DNA of 64,000 nucleotides. Source: Heliomicrobium undosum. Its GTDB lineage: Bacteria; Bacillota; Desulfitobacteriia; Heliobacteriales; Heliobacteriaceae. Position 1 is the first letter of the stretch. The number at the start of each line of letters is the position of its first letter. Positions 43,757 through 53,510 of this stretch are shown piece after piece. The notes under the pieces are model-generated. The model was not told the DNA's origin. It did no database searches and was given only the letters and a program-made list of their open reading frames with translations. Location: positions 262,960-326,959 of the forward strand of contig NZ_WXEY01000002.1 in assembly GCF_009877425.1 (NCBI RefSeq), in the 5' to 3' direction. Position numbers and translations under genes: made by a program.

Positions 43757-44881
43757 TCACATGAAGGCGTCTTTCATCTTCTCAAAGAAAGACTTCTCTT
43801 TCTCCGATTCGATGTTTTCCGCCTTCAGGGTGCGCCCGAACTCCCGCAGCAATTCCTTTTGTTTTTCACTCAACCGGGTTGGCACGGTGACCTTGACCTC
43901 GATCCGCTGATCGCCCCGTCCGGTGCCCCGGAGCCGTTTGATGCCCTTGCCGCGGATGCGGAAGACGGCGCCTGTCTGGGTTCCTTCCGGGATTTTCAGG
44001 GATACCTTGCCATCGAGGGTCGGCACCTCGATCTCGGCGCCCAGGGCCGCCTGGACGAAGTTGATGGGAACCTGGCAGATGACATCGTCGTTGTCGCGTT
44101 CAAAGAAGGAGTGGGACTGCACCTCGATAAAGACGTAGAGGTCGCCTGGCGGACCGCCCTTGTCGCCGGCTTCGCCTTCGCCAGAGACGCGGATCCGCGT
44201 CCCCGTATCGACACCGCCGGGCACCTTGACTTTGATGCGCTTCCGCTTGCGGACCTTCCCCTGACCGCCGCAGTGGAGGCAGGGTTTGCTGATGATCTTC
44301 CCGTCGCCGCCGCAGGTGGGACAGGTGCGAACCGTCTGCATGTTGCCGAGCATCGTCTTGGCGACGGTGGTCACCCGCCCAGAACCGTGGCAGGTGGAAC
44401 AGGTCGTCGCCGAAGTGCCCGGCTCAGCGCCGCTGCCGCCGCAGACATCACAAGCTTCCAGACGCGGGATGTCGACTTCCTTCTCGACTCCAAAGGCGGC
44501 CTCTTCAAAGGTGATGGACAAGTTGAACCGCAGGTCGGCCCCCTTCTGGGGACCGCGCCGCTGGCCGCCGCCACCGAAGCCGCCGCCAAAAAACATGTCG
44601 AAGATGTCGCCGAAACCGCCCATATCCGGTCCGCCTTCGCCGAATCCGCCGAACCCGCCGGGACCGGCGTGGCCGAACTGGTCATAGCGGGCGCGCTTTT
44701 CCGGATCAGAGAGCACCTCATAGGCCTCATTGATCTCTTTGGTCTTTTCTTCAGCGAATGCTTTGTCGGGGTGGACATCGGGGTGGAATTCCTTGATCAA
44801 CCGGCGGTAGGCCTTTTTGATCTCCGTCTCCCCGGCGTCCCGCCCAATGCCTAACACCTCATAGTAATCCCGTTTGCTCAT
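43757..44881 (-). CDS. dnaJ: Chaperone protein DnaJ
   Basis: 374 residues. J domain with YRRLIKEFHPDVHPDK (HPD motif), a Gly/Phe-rich linker (GPGGFGGFGEGGPDMGGFGD), four CxxCxGxG-type zinc motifs (CDVCGGSGAE, CSTCHGSGRV, CPTCGGDGKI, CLHCGGQGKV), then the substrate-binding barrels. Co-chaperone stimulating DnaK ATPase. A GC-rich hairpin lies between dnaK and dnaJ. Confidence 0.97.
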   Translation of the reverse strand: MSKRDYYEVLGIGRDAGETEIKKAYRRLIKEFHPDVHPDKAFAEEKTKEINEAYEVLSDPEKRARYDQFGHAGPGGFGGFGEGGPDMGGFGDIFDMFFGGGFGGGGQRRGPQKGADLRFNLSITFEEAAFGVEKEVDIPRLEACDVCGGSGAEPGTSATTCSTCHGSGRVTTVAKTMLGNMQTVRTCPTCGGDGKIISKPCLHCGGQGKVRKRKRIKVKVPGGVDTGTRIRVSGEGEAGDKGGPPGDLYVFIEVQSHSFFERDNDDVICQVPINFVQAALGAEIEVPTLDGKVSLKIPEGTQTGAVFRIRGKGIKRLRGTGRGDQRIEVKVTVPTRLSEKQKELLREFGRTLKAENIESEKEKSFFEKMKDAFM

Positions 44882-44914
44882 CCTTGTCCCCTCCCCCCGG
44901 TAAAAGCATCGACA

Positions 44915-44931
44915 GGGGGGCTAAGCCCCCC
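44915..44931 (-). other. Hairpin in the dnaK-dnaJ intercistronic gap
   Basis: Perfect 7-bp GGGGGGC-TTA-GCCCCCC stem without a U tract, so not a classical terminator. It may slow transcription or translation, or mark an mRNA end, and so set the DnaK:DnaJ ratio (inference). Confidence 0.5.
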
Positions 44932-44942
44932 GGTCGCCTGAA

Positions 44943-46802
44943 TCAGGATTTTTTCTTATCGTCGTCGATGACAGTATAATCGGCGTCGACCACATTGTCA
45001 TCTTTTTTCTCTTCTCCGCCAAAGCCGCCGGGGGCGCCTTCCGGTCCCGCGCCAGGCGCGCCGGCAGCGCCGGCTTGCTGGTAGAGCTTGGTGGACAGTT
45101 CATAGACGACGGTCGTCAGGGCTTCTGTTTTTTTCTTGATCTCTTCCAGGTCCGTGCCTTCGAGGGCTTTTTTCAGTTCTTCCTTGGCGGCCTCGATCTT
45201 CGCTTTATCGGCGGCCTCCACCTTATCGCCCAGGTCCTTCAGGGTCTTTTCCGCCTGGTAGGCCATGGAGTCGGCCTGGTTGCGGATCTCGACCTCTTCC
45301 TGGCGCTTGCGGTCTTCTTCGGCGTGCAGTTCTGCGTCTTTGACCATCTGGTCGATCTCTTCCTTGGAGAGACCCGTCGAAGCGGTGATGGTGATCTTCT
45401 GCTCGTTGCCGGTGGCCTTGTCTTTGGCGCCGACGTGGACGATGCCGTTGGCGTCGATGTCGAACTTGACCTCGATCTGAGGGATGCCGCGCGGCGCCGG
45501 GGCGATGCCGCTCAGGTGGAAGCGGCCCAGGGTCTTGTTCTGGGAGGCCAGCTTGCGCTCGCCCTGGAGGACGTGCACCTCAACAGAGGTCTGGTTGTCA
45601 GCGGCCGTGGTGAAGGTCTCGCTCTTGCTGGAGGGGATGGTCGTGTTGCGGGGGATGAGGACGGTGCAGATGCCGCCCAGGGTCTCGATGCCCAGGGAGA
45701 GGGGCGTCACGTCGGCCAGGACGATGCCCTTGACCTCGCCGCCGAGCACGCCGGCCTGGATGGCGGCGCCCATGGCGACGACCTCGTCAGGGTTGATGCC
45801 TTTGAAGGGCTCTTTGCCCAGGTATTTGCGGATGGCTTCCTGGACGGCGGGGATCCGGCTGGAGCCGCCGACAAGGATGACCTTGTCGATGTCTTTGGGA
45901 TCCAACTTGGCGTCTTGCAAGGCTTGACGGGTGGGGCCCATGGTCATCTCCACCAGATCAGCCGTCAGCTCGTCAAACTTGGCCCGGGTCAGGGTCATGT
46001 CCAGGTGCTGGGGGCCGTCGGCGGTGGCGGTGATGAAGGGCAGGTTGATGTTCGTCGACATGACGCCAGACAGCTCGATCTTCGCTTTTTCAGCGGCTTC
46101 CTTGAGGCGCTGCATGGCCATCTTGTCGCCGCGCAGGTCGACGCCGCTCTCCTTCTTGAATTCGGCGACCATCCAGTTGATGACCTTTTCATCGAAGTCG
46201 TCGCCGCCGAGGCGGTTGTTGCCGGAGGTGGCTTTCACCTCGAAGAGGCCGTCGCCCAGTTCGAGGATGGACACGTCGAAGGTGCCGCCGCCCAGGTCGT
46301 AGACGAGGATGGTGTGGTCTTCACCCTTGTCGACGCCATAGGCAAGGGCGGCCGCTGTCGGTTCGTTGATGATGCGCATGACTTCCAGGCCGGCGACAGC
46401 GCCGGCGTCTTTGGTGGCTTGGCGCTGGGAATCGGTGAAATAGGCCGGGACGGTAATGACGGCCTGAGTGACCGTCTCACCCAGGTAGGCTTCAGCGTCA
46501 GCCTTCAGCTTCTGGAGGATCATCGCCGAGATCTCTTGGGGGGTGTAGTTTTTGTCATCGATTTTTACTTTATGATCAGTGCCCATGTGCCGTTTGATCG
46601 AGATAACCGTCCGGTCAGGGTTGGTGATGGCCTGCCGTTTGGCCACCTGGCCGACGAGGCGTTCCCCTGTTTTAGAAAAACCGACGACCGAGGGGGTGGT
46701 CCGGGCGCCTTCTTTGTTGGGGATGACGACCGATTCGCCGCCTTCCAGCACGGCGACACAGGAGTTGGTTGTGCCCAGGTCGATGCCGATGATTTTGCCC
46801 AT
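44943..46802 (-). CDS. dnaK: Chaperone protein DnaK (Hsp70)
   Basis: 619 residues. ATPase landmarks [67 protein letters not shown]; substrate domain [19 protein letters not shown] and a C-terminal lid. The tail is Gly/Ala-rich and ends in the acidic [10 protein letters not shown] region. ATG preceded by GGAGG. Part of the CIRCE-controlled heat-shock operon. Confidence 0.98.
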   Translation of the reverse strand: MGKIIGIDLGTTNSCVAVLEGGESVVIPNKEGARTTPSVVGFSKTGERLVGQVAKRQAITNPDRTVISIKRHMGTDHKVKIDDKNYTPQEISAMILQKLKADAEAYLGETVTQAVITVPAYFTDSQRQATKDAGAVAGLEVMRIINEPTAAALAYGVDKGEDHTILVYDLGGGTFDVSILELGDGLFEVKATSGNNRLGGDDFDEKVINWMVAEFKKESGVDLRGDKMAMQRLKEAAEKAKIELSGVMSTNINLPFITATADGPQHLDMTLTRAKFDELTADLVEMTMGPTRQALQDAKLDPKDIDKVILVGGSSRIPAVQEAIRKYLGKEPFKGINPDEVVAMGAAIQAGVLGGEVKGIVLADVTPLSLGIETLGGICTVLIPRNTTIPSSKSETFTTAADNQTSVEVHVLQGERKLASQNKTLGRFHLSGIAPAPRGIPQIEVKFDIDANGIVHVGAKDKATGNEQKITITASTGLSKEEIDQMVKDAELHAEEDRKRQEEVEIRNQADSMAYQAEKTLKDLGDKVEAADKAKIEAAKEELKKALEGTDLEEIKKKTEALTTVVYELSTKLYQQAGAAGAPGAGPEGAPGGFGGEEKKDDNVVDADYTVIDDDKKKS

Positions 46803-46860
46803 GTGTGCAACCTCCTATTTACTTTGCCATTTCATCATTCTAGGGATGTGCTCTAAATAA

Positions 46861-47538
46861 TCAACCGCCCTTGGCCACCTTGACCATGGCCGGCCGGATC
46901 ACCTTCGACTTAAAGAGGTAGCCTTTTTGCATCTCTTCCATGACGATCCCGTCGGGATAGACCTCATCGGCTTCGCCGAACAGGACGGCCTCATGGGACT
47001 GCGGATCGAATTCCTTGCCGACAGCCTCAAGGGGTTGTAGACCTTCCTTGGTCAGGATATCGGAAAACTGTCGCTCGATCATGGCGACGCCGGAGAGCAA
47101 ATTGTCGGCAGCGCCGGCCTTTGCCATCGCCCCCAGGGCGCGCTGAAAGTTGTCCAGGACAGGCAGGAGCTTCTTGACGAGCCCCTCATTGGCGTAAGTC
47201 CCCAGTTCCTCTTTTTCCTGACGCGTCCGACGGCGGAAATTGTCGAAGTCGGCCTGCAAGCGGAGATAGCGGTTTTCCCAGTCCTGCAGATCCTGCTTGG
47301 CTTTATCCAACTCTTCTTTGGTTTTCGCCACCTCGGAAAGGAATCGTCCCAACTCCTCCGCCGCATGGGCTGCCTGATCCTCATCGGTCAGGGTGGCGGT
47401 ATCGCCTTCTCCGCCGGTCGACGGGTTTACCGTAACGGCCTCTTCATACATCGCAGCCTCACCGGTCATCCCGGCGGCTTCAGTTCCCGTCATTTCGCTA
47501 ATTTCGCTCTTCTTGCTCTCTCTCTCTTCGATGGTCAC
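46861..47538 (-). CDS. grpE: Nucleotide exchange factor GrpE
   Basis: 225 residues from the GTG at 47536-47538, overlapping the chaperonin stop by four bases. The N-terminal 80 residues are acidic and low-complexity. A long helix (LSEVAKTKEELDKAKQDLQD) is followed by YLRLQADFDNFRRRTRQEKE, and the beta domain has VGKEFDPQSHEAV and YLFKSKVIRPAMVKV. It exchanges ADP on DnaK. A longer frame upstream is not supported by an RBS. Confidence 0.95.
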   Translation of the reverse strand: MTIEERESKKSEISEMTGTEAAGMTGEAAMYEEAVTVNPSTGGEGDTATLTDEDQAAHAAEELGRFLSEVAKTKEELDKAKQDLQDWENRYLRLQADFDNFRRRTRQEKEELGTYANEGLVKKLLPVLDNFQRALGAMAKAGAADNLLSGVAMIERQFSDILTKEGLQPLEAVGKEFDPQSHEAVLFGEADEVYPDGIVMEEMQKGYLFKSKVIRPAMVKVAKGG

Positions 47539-49106
47539 CAGTCTCCCTCCCCGCGGTTGTTGCCTCCATCGGGACGTTCCTCCCGTTTTTTGATGATCGT
47601 GTCGATACGCAGGATGGCTTCGGCCACCTCGCCGGCCGCCTTCAAAGCATGCATCTTCACCTGCGCCGGATCGATAACCCCCATGGCCCACATATCGGCC
47701 AACTCGCCGTTGTCACAGTTGATCGAGAGTGTATCGCTGTTCTGCTCCATCTGGGCGGCGATCACATCGCCCAGTTTTTCGAGGGGGTTGAAGCCGGCGT
47801 TGGTGATGATCTGAGCGAAAGGCTTCTTCAAAGCGGCTACGACACAGTCGAGGCCATAGGCGGCCATGCCCCGCGTCTCCCGGCGCACTTCCTCCATCTG
47901 GCGGGCCACAGCCAGTTCGACAGCGCCACCGCCGGGGACGAGTCCACCCTTGATGGCTGCCTGGACGGCCGAGGCAGCGTCCCTAGCGATGCGCTCTCGC
48001 TCGCCGACAACCTCCTCGGTGGCGGCGCCGACGAGCACCGTAGCCACCGGTTTGCCGCTCCCTTGCAGGATGCAGATGTGCTCCAGTTTCTCATCGACAG
48101 TGATCGAGCCTGCCTTGCCCAAGTAACGCGTCAAGTCGGCAGGGTCGCGCTTCAGCCCCGTGCGCTTAATCGCCCGGGCGCCTGTATGTTCGGCTGCCTT
48201 TTTCAATTCCCGGCTGGCGACGCGCTGGATGACAAGCACACCGGCGTCGGTGAGGATCTCTTCAGCGATATCTTCCACGCCCCGATCGACGAGGACGGCT
48301 TTTACGCCGAGGGCGACGATTTTGCGGACGTTTTCTAAAAACTCCTGCTGCTTCTGGCGATACCAGTTGAAGCCGGCCTCGGTGCTGAGGGCCTCCTCTT
48401 CCAGTTCCTCCGGTTCGAGGGCATCGTCGATGACGAGGACGAGCGCGTCTTCCAGCTTTTTAGGCATGTCCTCATTCATGGGCGTCTTGTTGATGATCAC
48501 GCCGGAGAGCACCTGGTTATCGGCGCCCTCACGGGCGCGAATCGTCTCGGAGAGCTTGAAGCCGGACTCGCGCAGTTTCTCTTCCCCGACGAGTCGGGCC
48601 GCTTCGATGACGAGCCCGGCGATGTCCTGGTGTTCCCGTCCGGCTACCAGGGCCACCTTCTCTAGCATGGGGTCCATTACCCCCTGGACGGGACGGGCAT
48701 GGCGCTGGAACATCTCAACAGCGTTTTTGACGCCTGCCTTCAAACCCTCGATGACCCGGGAGACGGGAACGCCCTTGGTCACCTGGTTGACGCCTTCGCT
48801 GATCAGGCTGCCGGCGAGGACGGTCGCAGTTGTCGTCCCGTCGCCGATTTCAGACTGCTGGGCCTTGGCCATCTTGATCAGCATGCGCGCAGCTGGGTGG
48901 TTGACCTCCATCAATTGGAGGATCGTGACGCCGTCATTGGTGATGACCACATCGCCAAACTTGTCGACGAGCATCGTGTCGAGCCCCTTCGGACCGAGGG
49001 TGCCTTCGACGGCGCTGGCGATGGCGCGGATGGCGTTGGCGTTGGTCATCAATGCTGCTAATCGTTCATCCACTTCGGTGTTGTTGCTCACTTGCTTGAC
49101 ACTCAA
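47535..49106 (-). CDS. Archaeal-like (Group III) chaperonin of the thermosome/CCT type
   Basis: 523 residues from the TTG at 49104-49106 (TTGGAGG eight bases upstream; a longer frame to 49163 is less likely). The N-terminus LSVKQVSNNTEVDERLAALM leads to ASAVEGTLGPKGLDTML, NDGVTIL, SEIGDGTTTATVLAGSLI (ATP loop) and GGLVPGGGAVELAVARQM. The large apical insertion follows the thermosome layout, not GroEL, and the GGM tail is replaced by GGNNRGEGDW. Such Group III chaperonins have been reported in a few Firmicutes. The gene lies between hrcA and grpE under a CIRCE. Confidence 0.93.
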   Translation of the reverse strand: MSVKQVSNNTEVDERLAALMTNANAIRAIASAVEGTLGPKGLDTMLVDKFGDVVITNDGVTILQLMEVNHPAARMLIKMAKAQQSEIGDGTTTATVLAGSLISEGVNQVTKGVPVSRVIEGLKAGVKNAVEMFQRHARPVQGVMDPMLEKVALVAGREHQDIAGLVIEAARLVGEEKLRESGFKLSETIRAREGADNQVLSGVIINKTPMNEDMPKKLEDALVLVIDDALEPEELEEEALSTEAGFNWYRQKQQEFLENVRKIVALGVKAVLVDRGVEDIAEEILTDAGVLVIQRVASRELKKAAEHTGARAIKRTGLKRDPADLTRYLGKAGSITVDEKLEHICILQGSGKPVATVLVGAATEEVVGERERIARDAASAVQAAIKGGLVPGGGAVELAVARQMEEVRRETRGMAAYGLDCVVAALKKPFAQIITNAGFNPLEKLGDVIAAQMEQNSDTLSINCDNGELADMWAMGVIDPAQVKMHALKAAGEVAEAILRIDTIIKKREERPDGGNNRGEGDW

Positions 49107-49143
49107 CGCTGATTCCTCCAAGTCTTCCGAAAAGGCAGGGAAA

Positions 49144-49173
49144 TAGGGACTTTTTGCGGACAAAAAGCCCCTA
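49144..49173 (-). other. Strong hairpin between hrcA and the chaperonin gene
   Basis: 13-bp stem with one wobble pair, TAGGGGCTTTTTG-TCCG-CAAAAAGTCCCTA on the minus strand, 16 bases after the hrcA stop. There is no U tract after it. A processing or stabilising element that separates hrcA from the downstream genes is inferred. Confidence 0.6.
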
Positions 49174-49188
49174 CCCTTTTAGATGCCT

Positions 49189-50223
49189 CTAGCGATTAAA
49201 CATTTTTTTCAGGACCGCCGAAAGTTGTCCCGTCAACCCTTCCACGACGGCGACGGCTTTGGAATACTCCATCCGGGTCGGCCCGATCAGGCCGATGACG
49301 CCGAGGACTTCGCCGTCCAACTGGTAAGAGGCTGTCACCATGGAACAGTTGCGGACACCTTCGTGCCGGTTTTCCGTGCCGATCTTGATGTGGATACCTG
49401 GTTCAGGATGGTCATGCATCAGTTCGCGCACGGTATGGTGTTGTTCTAGTATGCCCAAAAGGTTCTGGAGTTTTTCCACATCTTTGAACTCAGGCTGTTT
49501 GAAGATGTTCATGGTGCCGGCCAGAAAAACCCGTTCGTCGCTGTCTCCATGCAATGCTTCATCGATGAGTTCCAACGAACGGGAGAGCACCTGCTTCTGT
49601 TTTTTCAATGCCTCGTTCAGTTCCATGCAGAGAGAGGCCCGGACCTGGGCCATCGTCAATCCTTGCAAGCGTTCATTGATCATCACCGACACCTTCTGCA
49701 GGTCTTCCGGCGTCATCGACTCCGGGATGTCGAGGAGCTTGTTCTCCATGACACCGGCCGAGGTGACGACAACCGCGACCGCCTTCGTCGGCATGACAGG
49801 AAAAAAGTGAATCTGCTGAAAGGTCGTCTTCCCTACCTGGGGACCCAGCACGACAGCGGTGTAGTTGGTCAACTTGGCCAGCAGGTTGGTCGTCTGCTGC
49901 ATGATGCTGTTGACTTCCTGCAGACGCTCCGACATGGCGCGTTGAACCCTCCGGAGTTCCTCCGGGTTGAGGGTCTCCCGCTCCATCAGACAGTCGACAA
50001 AGTACCTGTACCCGTAGTCGGAAGGGATACGCCCGGAGGATGTGTAGGGTTGTTCGATCAAGCCCAGTTCCTCCAGGTCGGACATCTCGTTGCGGATGGT
50101 GGCGGGACTGACGCCGAGGTCATACTTGCGGGCAATGGTGCGGGAGCCGACAGGTTCCGCCGTGGATACGTAGTCTTGAATAATAGCCCAGAGAACCTTC
50201 TGCTTGCGATCATTCATTTGCAT
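49189..50223 (-). CDS. hrcA: Heat-shock repressor HrcA
   Basis: 344 residues. The N-terminal winged helix has [39 protein letters not shown] and the wing [20 protein letters not shown]; a GAF-like inserted dimerisation domain follows, then a C-terminal stretch with [20 protein letters not shown]. It binds CIRCE and needs the chaperonin for activity in other Firmicutes. ATG with GGGAGGTG seven bases upstream. CIRCE lies 20 bases upstream of the start codon. Confidence 0.97.
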   Translation of the reverse strand: MQMNDRKQKVLWAIIQDYVSTAEPVGSRTIARKYDLGVSPATIRNEMSDLEELGLIEQPYTSSGRIPSDYGYRYFVDCLMERETLNPEELRRVQRAMSERLQEVNSIMQQTTNLLAKLTNYTAVVLGPQVGKTTFQQIHFFPVMPTKAVAVVVTSAGVMENKLLDIPESMTPEDLQKVSVMINERLQGLTMAQVRASLCMELNEALKKQKQVLSRSLELIDEALHGDSDERVFLAGTMNIFKQPEFKDVEKLQNLLGILEQHHTVRELMHDHPEPGIHIKIGTENRHEGVRNCSMVTASYQLDGEVLGVIGLIGPTRMEYSKAVAVVEGLTGQLSAVLKKMFNR

Positions 50224-50242
50224 CCCGGAACACCTCCCGTTG

Positions 50243-50269
50243 TTAGCACTCGATGAAGACGAGTGCTAA
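50243..50269. promoter_or_regulatory. CIRCE element (HrcA operator)
   Basis: A perfect inverted repeat TTAGCACTC (50243-50251), nine-base spacer, GAGTGCTAA (50261-50269). It lies between the promoter and the hrcA RBS, so HrcA should repress the whole hrcA-chaperonin-grpE-dnaK-dnaJ operon. Confidence 0.97.
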
Positions 50270-50281
50270 CCTCTACCGTAA

Positions 50282-50310
50282 AAAATACCACCGGAAAAAT
50301 CGCTTGTCAA
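50282..50310 (-). promoter_or_regulatory. Sigma-A promoter of the heat-shock operon
   Basis: On the minus strand consensus TTGACA (50305-50310), a 17-base spacer and TATTTT (50282-50287), immediately upstream of CIRCE. Confidence 0.85.
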
Positions 50311-50333
50311 TACTTGGGGAAGCCCGCCGCCCC

Positions 50334-51548
50334 TCAATCCAGGTAGCGGGCCATGATCTCATTGGCGATCAGATAGGCTCGCGACACAAGGGAGATATTT
50401 GTCCCATCATAGTGTATCCATCCCTGCCGCGAGAGCTCTGCTGACAGTCTATGCCATTTTTCCAACGTTGCGTCGCCAAGGCCGTACTCGCCGGCCACCA
50501 ACGACAGATTGACACCAGCCGTTGTGCGCAGACCGAGGATGATCGCCTCCTGGGCGGCCACCTCCGGAGAAAGGCCTTCCTCCTCGACAGGCTGTATGTC
50601 TTCACCTTTTTCAAAAGATAGTACGAAGGCGCCGCTGTCGGCTGGCCAGGACCAGCGCCGCAAGCCTGCTGCTGAGACGGCGCCGCTGCCAAAACCGAGG
50701 TAGTCTCCCCGTCGCCAGTAGTTTTGGTTGTGGCGGCACTCCCTTCCGGGCAGAGCGAAGTTGGACAGTTCATACTGGAGAAAGCCGGCCGACTGCAAGG
50801 TTTGCTGGGCTGCCTCGTACATTTCCACCTCAAGATCTTCTACACAAGGTTCAGCCAGGCCGCGCATCATCCATTCCGCCAAAGGGGTTCCCTGTTCGGC
50901 TTTTAAGTTATAGAGAGAAAGGTGAGCAGGTGAAAAGTTCAAGGCCAGTTCGAGGGAAAGGCGCCAGTCATCGAGGCTCTGCCCAGGGATGCCGTAGATC
51001 AGGTCGATGCTGATGTTGTCGATACCGGCCTTGCGGGCTGCCGCGAAAGCCTCGGTCACATCGTGGAGACGCTGGCAACGCCCCAGAAAGGTCAGCAAGC
51101 GCGGTTGGAAGGCTTGCACCCCCAGGGAAAGGCGGTTGCAACCAGCCTCAGCCCAGACAGCCAGTTCGCGCTCATCGACGGTCCCGGGGTTGGCTTCGAT
51201 GGTGATTTCCATCGGAACGCCGGATCGTTCCCATCCATAACAGCGCCGCAGGGTGTCCAGGATCCGCGCTCCGGCGGCAGCCGGGAGCAGCGTGGGCGTT
51301 CCGCCGCCAAAAAAAACCGTCGCCGGCCCGGAGGGAAGGCGGCGCCGCCATTGGTCCGCCTCCCTTTCCATCTGGCCGATGACGGCGTTTGCATAGGCCA
51401 TCCGGAATTCGCTGTCGGCCGGATGGGAATAGAAGTCACAGTAGGCGCATTTGCTGCGGCAGAAAGGGACGTGGACATAGACGCCCCAATCCGCTTTTAA
51501 CCTTGGCGCTGCAGAGGGTTCCTGGCGCCATTCTCGAATGTTCATCAT
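50334..51548 (-). CDS. hemW: Radical-SAM heme chaperone HemW
   Basis: 404 residues. YVHVPFCRSKCAYCDFYS carries the CxxxCxxC cluster motif with the extra Cys typical of HemW and HemN. Then VFFGGGTPTLL, EITIEANPG, RLSLGVQAFQPRLL, LIYGIPGQSLDDW and a C-terminal domain with HNQNYWRRGDYLGFGSGA. HemW inserts heme into target proteins and lacks the coproporphyrinogen oxidase activity of HemN. It is placed between lepA and hrcA, as in most Firmicutes. Confidence 0.95.
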   Translation of the reverse strand: MMNIREWRQEPSAAPRLKADWGVYVHVPFCRSKCAYCDFYSHPADSEFRMAYANAVIGQMEREADQWRRRLPSGPATVFFGGGTPTLLPAAAGARILDTLRRCYGWERSGVPMEITIEANPGTVDERELAVWAEAGCNRLSLGVQAFQPRLLTFLGRCQRLHDVTEAFAAARKAGIDNISIDLIYGIPGQSLDDWRLSLELALNFSPAHLSLYNLKAEQGTPLAEWMMRGLAEPCVEDLEVEMYEAAQQTLQSAGFLQYELSNFALPGRECRHNQNYWRRGDYLGFGSGAVSAAGLRRWSWPADSGAFVLSFEKGEDIQPVEEEGLSPEVAAQEAIILGLRTTAGVNLSLVAGEYGLGDATLEKWHRLSAELSRQGWIHYDGTNISLVSRAYLIANEIMARYLD

Positions 51549-51559
51549 TCCAATCGGCC

Positions 51560-53365
51560 CTACTTGTCAATGCTAAGAACAGCCATAAAAGCTTCCTGCG
51601 GGATTTCGACGCTTCCCACCTGTTTCATCCGCTTCTTGCCCTCTTTTTGCTTCTCCAGGAGCTTGCGTTTCCGCGAGATGTCGCCGCCGTAGCACTTGGC
51701 GAGCACGTTTTTGCGGATGGCCTTGATCGTCTCGCGGGCGATGACCTTGTTGCCGATGACGGCCTGGATGGGCACCTCGAACATCTGCCGGGGGATGAGG
51801 TCTTTGAGCCTGTCAGCCAGCGCCCGACCGCGGTTGTAGGCGCGGTCGCGGTGGACGATGATGGAGAAGGCGTCGATGAGATCCCCATTGAGCAGGATGT
51901 CCAGCTTGACCAGTTCGGAGACGCGATAGCCGATCAGTTCATAGTCCAAGGAGGCGTAACCCTTGGTGCGGGACTTCAACTGGTCAAAGAAGTCGAAGAT
52001 GATTTCCGCCAGGGGCAGTTCATAGATCAGCATCACCCGCTGGCCGGCAATGTAGTCCATATTGATGAAGGCGCCCCGTTTTTCCTGGCAAAGCTCCATG
52101 ACGGCGCCGACGAAGTCGGAAGGCACCATGACAGAGGCCTTGACATAAGGCTCTTCGATGGTCTCAATCTTCTGGTTCGGAGGGAGTTTGGTCGGGTTGT
52201 CGACGAGGACCACCTGGCCGTCTGTCTGGTTGACCTTGTAGATGACGTTCGGCGCCGTCGTGATCAGGTCAAGGTCAAACTCCCGTTCCAGCCGCTCCTG
52301 AACAATCTCCATGTGCAGCAACCCAAGGAAGCCGCAGCGGAAGCCAAAACCGAGGGCCACCGACGTTTCCGGTTCATAGATGAGGGCTGCATCGTTGAGA
52401 CGCAGTTTGTCCAGGGCGTCGCGCAGGTCTTCATAATCGGCGCCTTCCACAGGATAGAGGCCGCAGTAGACCATGGGCGTCACCTGGCGGTAGCCGGGCA
52501 GCGGCTCTTTGGCCGGATGGTCGGCGTCGGTGATCGTGTCGCCCACCTGGGTGTCCTTGACGTTTTTGATGGAGGCGACGATGAAGCCGACCTCGCCGGA
52601 AGAGAGCTTCTCCACCTGCCGGGGCGCTGGGGTGAAAACGCCCACCTCGGTCACCTCAAAGGTCTTGCCGGTGGACATCATTTTGATTTTCGTGCCTTTT
52701 TTCACGCTGCCTTCGACGACACGGACATAGGAAATAGCGCCCTTATAGGCGTCGTAAAAGGAATCGAAAATCATGCACTGCAGCGGCGCTGTCGGGTCGC
52801 CCTCCGGCGGCGGGATCTTGGCCACAATCGCCTCCAGTGTCTCTTCGATGCCGATGCCGGCTTTTGCAGAAGCCAGGATGGCGTCAGAGGCGTCCAAACC
52901 GATAACATCCTCGATCTCCTGCTTGACTCGGTCAGGCTCGGCACTAGGCAGGTCGATCTTGTTGACGACGGGGATGATCTCCAAATCATTCTCCAATGCC
53001 AGGTAGACGTTGGCCAGCGTCTGGGCCTCGATGCCCTGTGCGGCGTCAACGACCAGCAAGGCCCCCTCGCAGGCCGCGAGGGAACGGGAAACCTCATATG
53101 TGAAATCCACGTGGCCCGGGGTGTCGATCAGGTTCAGCGTGTAGACCTGGCCGTCCTTCGCCTTGTATTGGAGACGAACGGCTTGCAGCTTGATCGTGAT
53201 GCCCCGTTCCCGCTCCAGGTCCATCGAGTCGAGGACCTGGTCCTCCATCTCACGCTCCGTCAGCGCCCCGGTAAACTCCAGGATGCGGTCGGCAAGGGTC
53301 GATTTGCCGTGGTCAATATGGGCGATAATGCAAAAATTTCGAATGTTGGCTTGCGCCTTTCCCAT
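51560..53365 (-). CDS. lepA: Elongation factor 4 (LepA)
   Basis: 601 residues. GTPase motifs [54 protein letters not shown]-like domains follow, and the LepA-specific C-terminal domain has [20 protein letters not shown] with SIDK at the end. GTP-dependent ribosomal factor that can back-translocate stalled ribosomes. A promoter lies about 45 bases upstream; GGGAGGA precedes the ATG. Confidence 0.98.
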   Translation of the reverse strand: MGKAQANIRNFCIIAHIDHGKSTLADRILEFTGALTEREMEDQVLDSMDLERERGITIKLQAVRLQYKAKDGQVYTLNLIDTPGHVDFTYEVSRSLAACEGALLVVDAAQGIEAQTLANVYLALENDLEIIPVVNKIDLPSAEPDRVKQEIEDVIGLDASDAILASAKAGIGIEETLEAIVAKIPPPEGDPTAPLQCMIFDSFYDAYKGAISYVRVVEGSVKKGTKIKMMSTGKTFEVTEVGVFTPAPRQVEKLSSGEVGFIVASIKNVKDTQVGDTITDADHPAKEPLPGYRQVTPMVYCGLYPVEGADYEDLRDALDKLRLNDAALIYEPETSVALGFGFRCGFLGLLHMEIVQERLEREFDLDLITTAPNVIYKVNQTDGQVVLVDNPTKLPPNQKIETIEEPYVKASVMVPSDFVGAVMELCQEKRGAFINMDYIAGQRVMLIYELPLAEIIFDFFDQLKSRTKGYASLDYELIGYRVSELVKLDILLNGDLIDAFSIIVHRDRAYNRGRALADRLKDLIPRQMFEVPIQAVIGNKVIARETIKAIRKNVLAKCYGGDISRKRKLLEKQKEGKKRMKQVGSVEIPQEAFMAVLSIDK

Positions 53366-53411
53366 AATTCTATAAGTCCTCCCTTGCCAATTGCACAGAC
53401 ATATGCAATAT

Positions 53412-53441
53412 ATTATAACTCATTTTATTGAGAGCAAACAA
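53412..53441 (-). promoter_or_regulatory. Probable lepA promoter
   Basis: TTGTTT (53436-53441), an 18-base spacer and consensus TATAAT (53412-53417) on the minus strand, about 47 bases before the lepA start. Confidence 0.55.
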
Positions 53442-53473
53442 CGTTAATCGGGAAGCCAATCCTTGCATTTTTT

Positions 53474-53509
53474 AAAAAGAGAAGACCCGCACGAATAAGC
53501 GTGCAGGCC
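53474..53509 (-). terminator. Terminator after murJ
   Basis: A 10-bp stem with two wobble pairs, GGCCTGCACG / CGTGCGGGTC, loop CTTATT, followed by TTCTCTTTTT. It lies directly after the murJ stop. Confidence 0.65.
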
Positions 53510-53510
53510 C

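Noticed and set aside
43205-44854. 549-codon plus-strand ORF opposite prmA/dnaJ
   Set aside because: Crosses two conserved genes and has no recognisable motifs.
45075-46856. 593-codon plus-strand ORF opposite dnaK
   Set aside because: Well-known antisense shadow of high-GC dnaK genes; no RBS.
49107-49163. Longer chaperonin N-terminus starting at 49163
   Set aside because: It runs into the hairpin at 49144-49173; the TTG at 49106 has a good SD and matches the N-terminus of related chaperonins.
51389-53431. 680-codon plus-strand ORF opposite lepA
   Set aside because: Antisense shadow of lepA; His/Asp/Gly-rich product without domain similarity.
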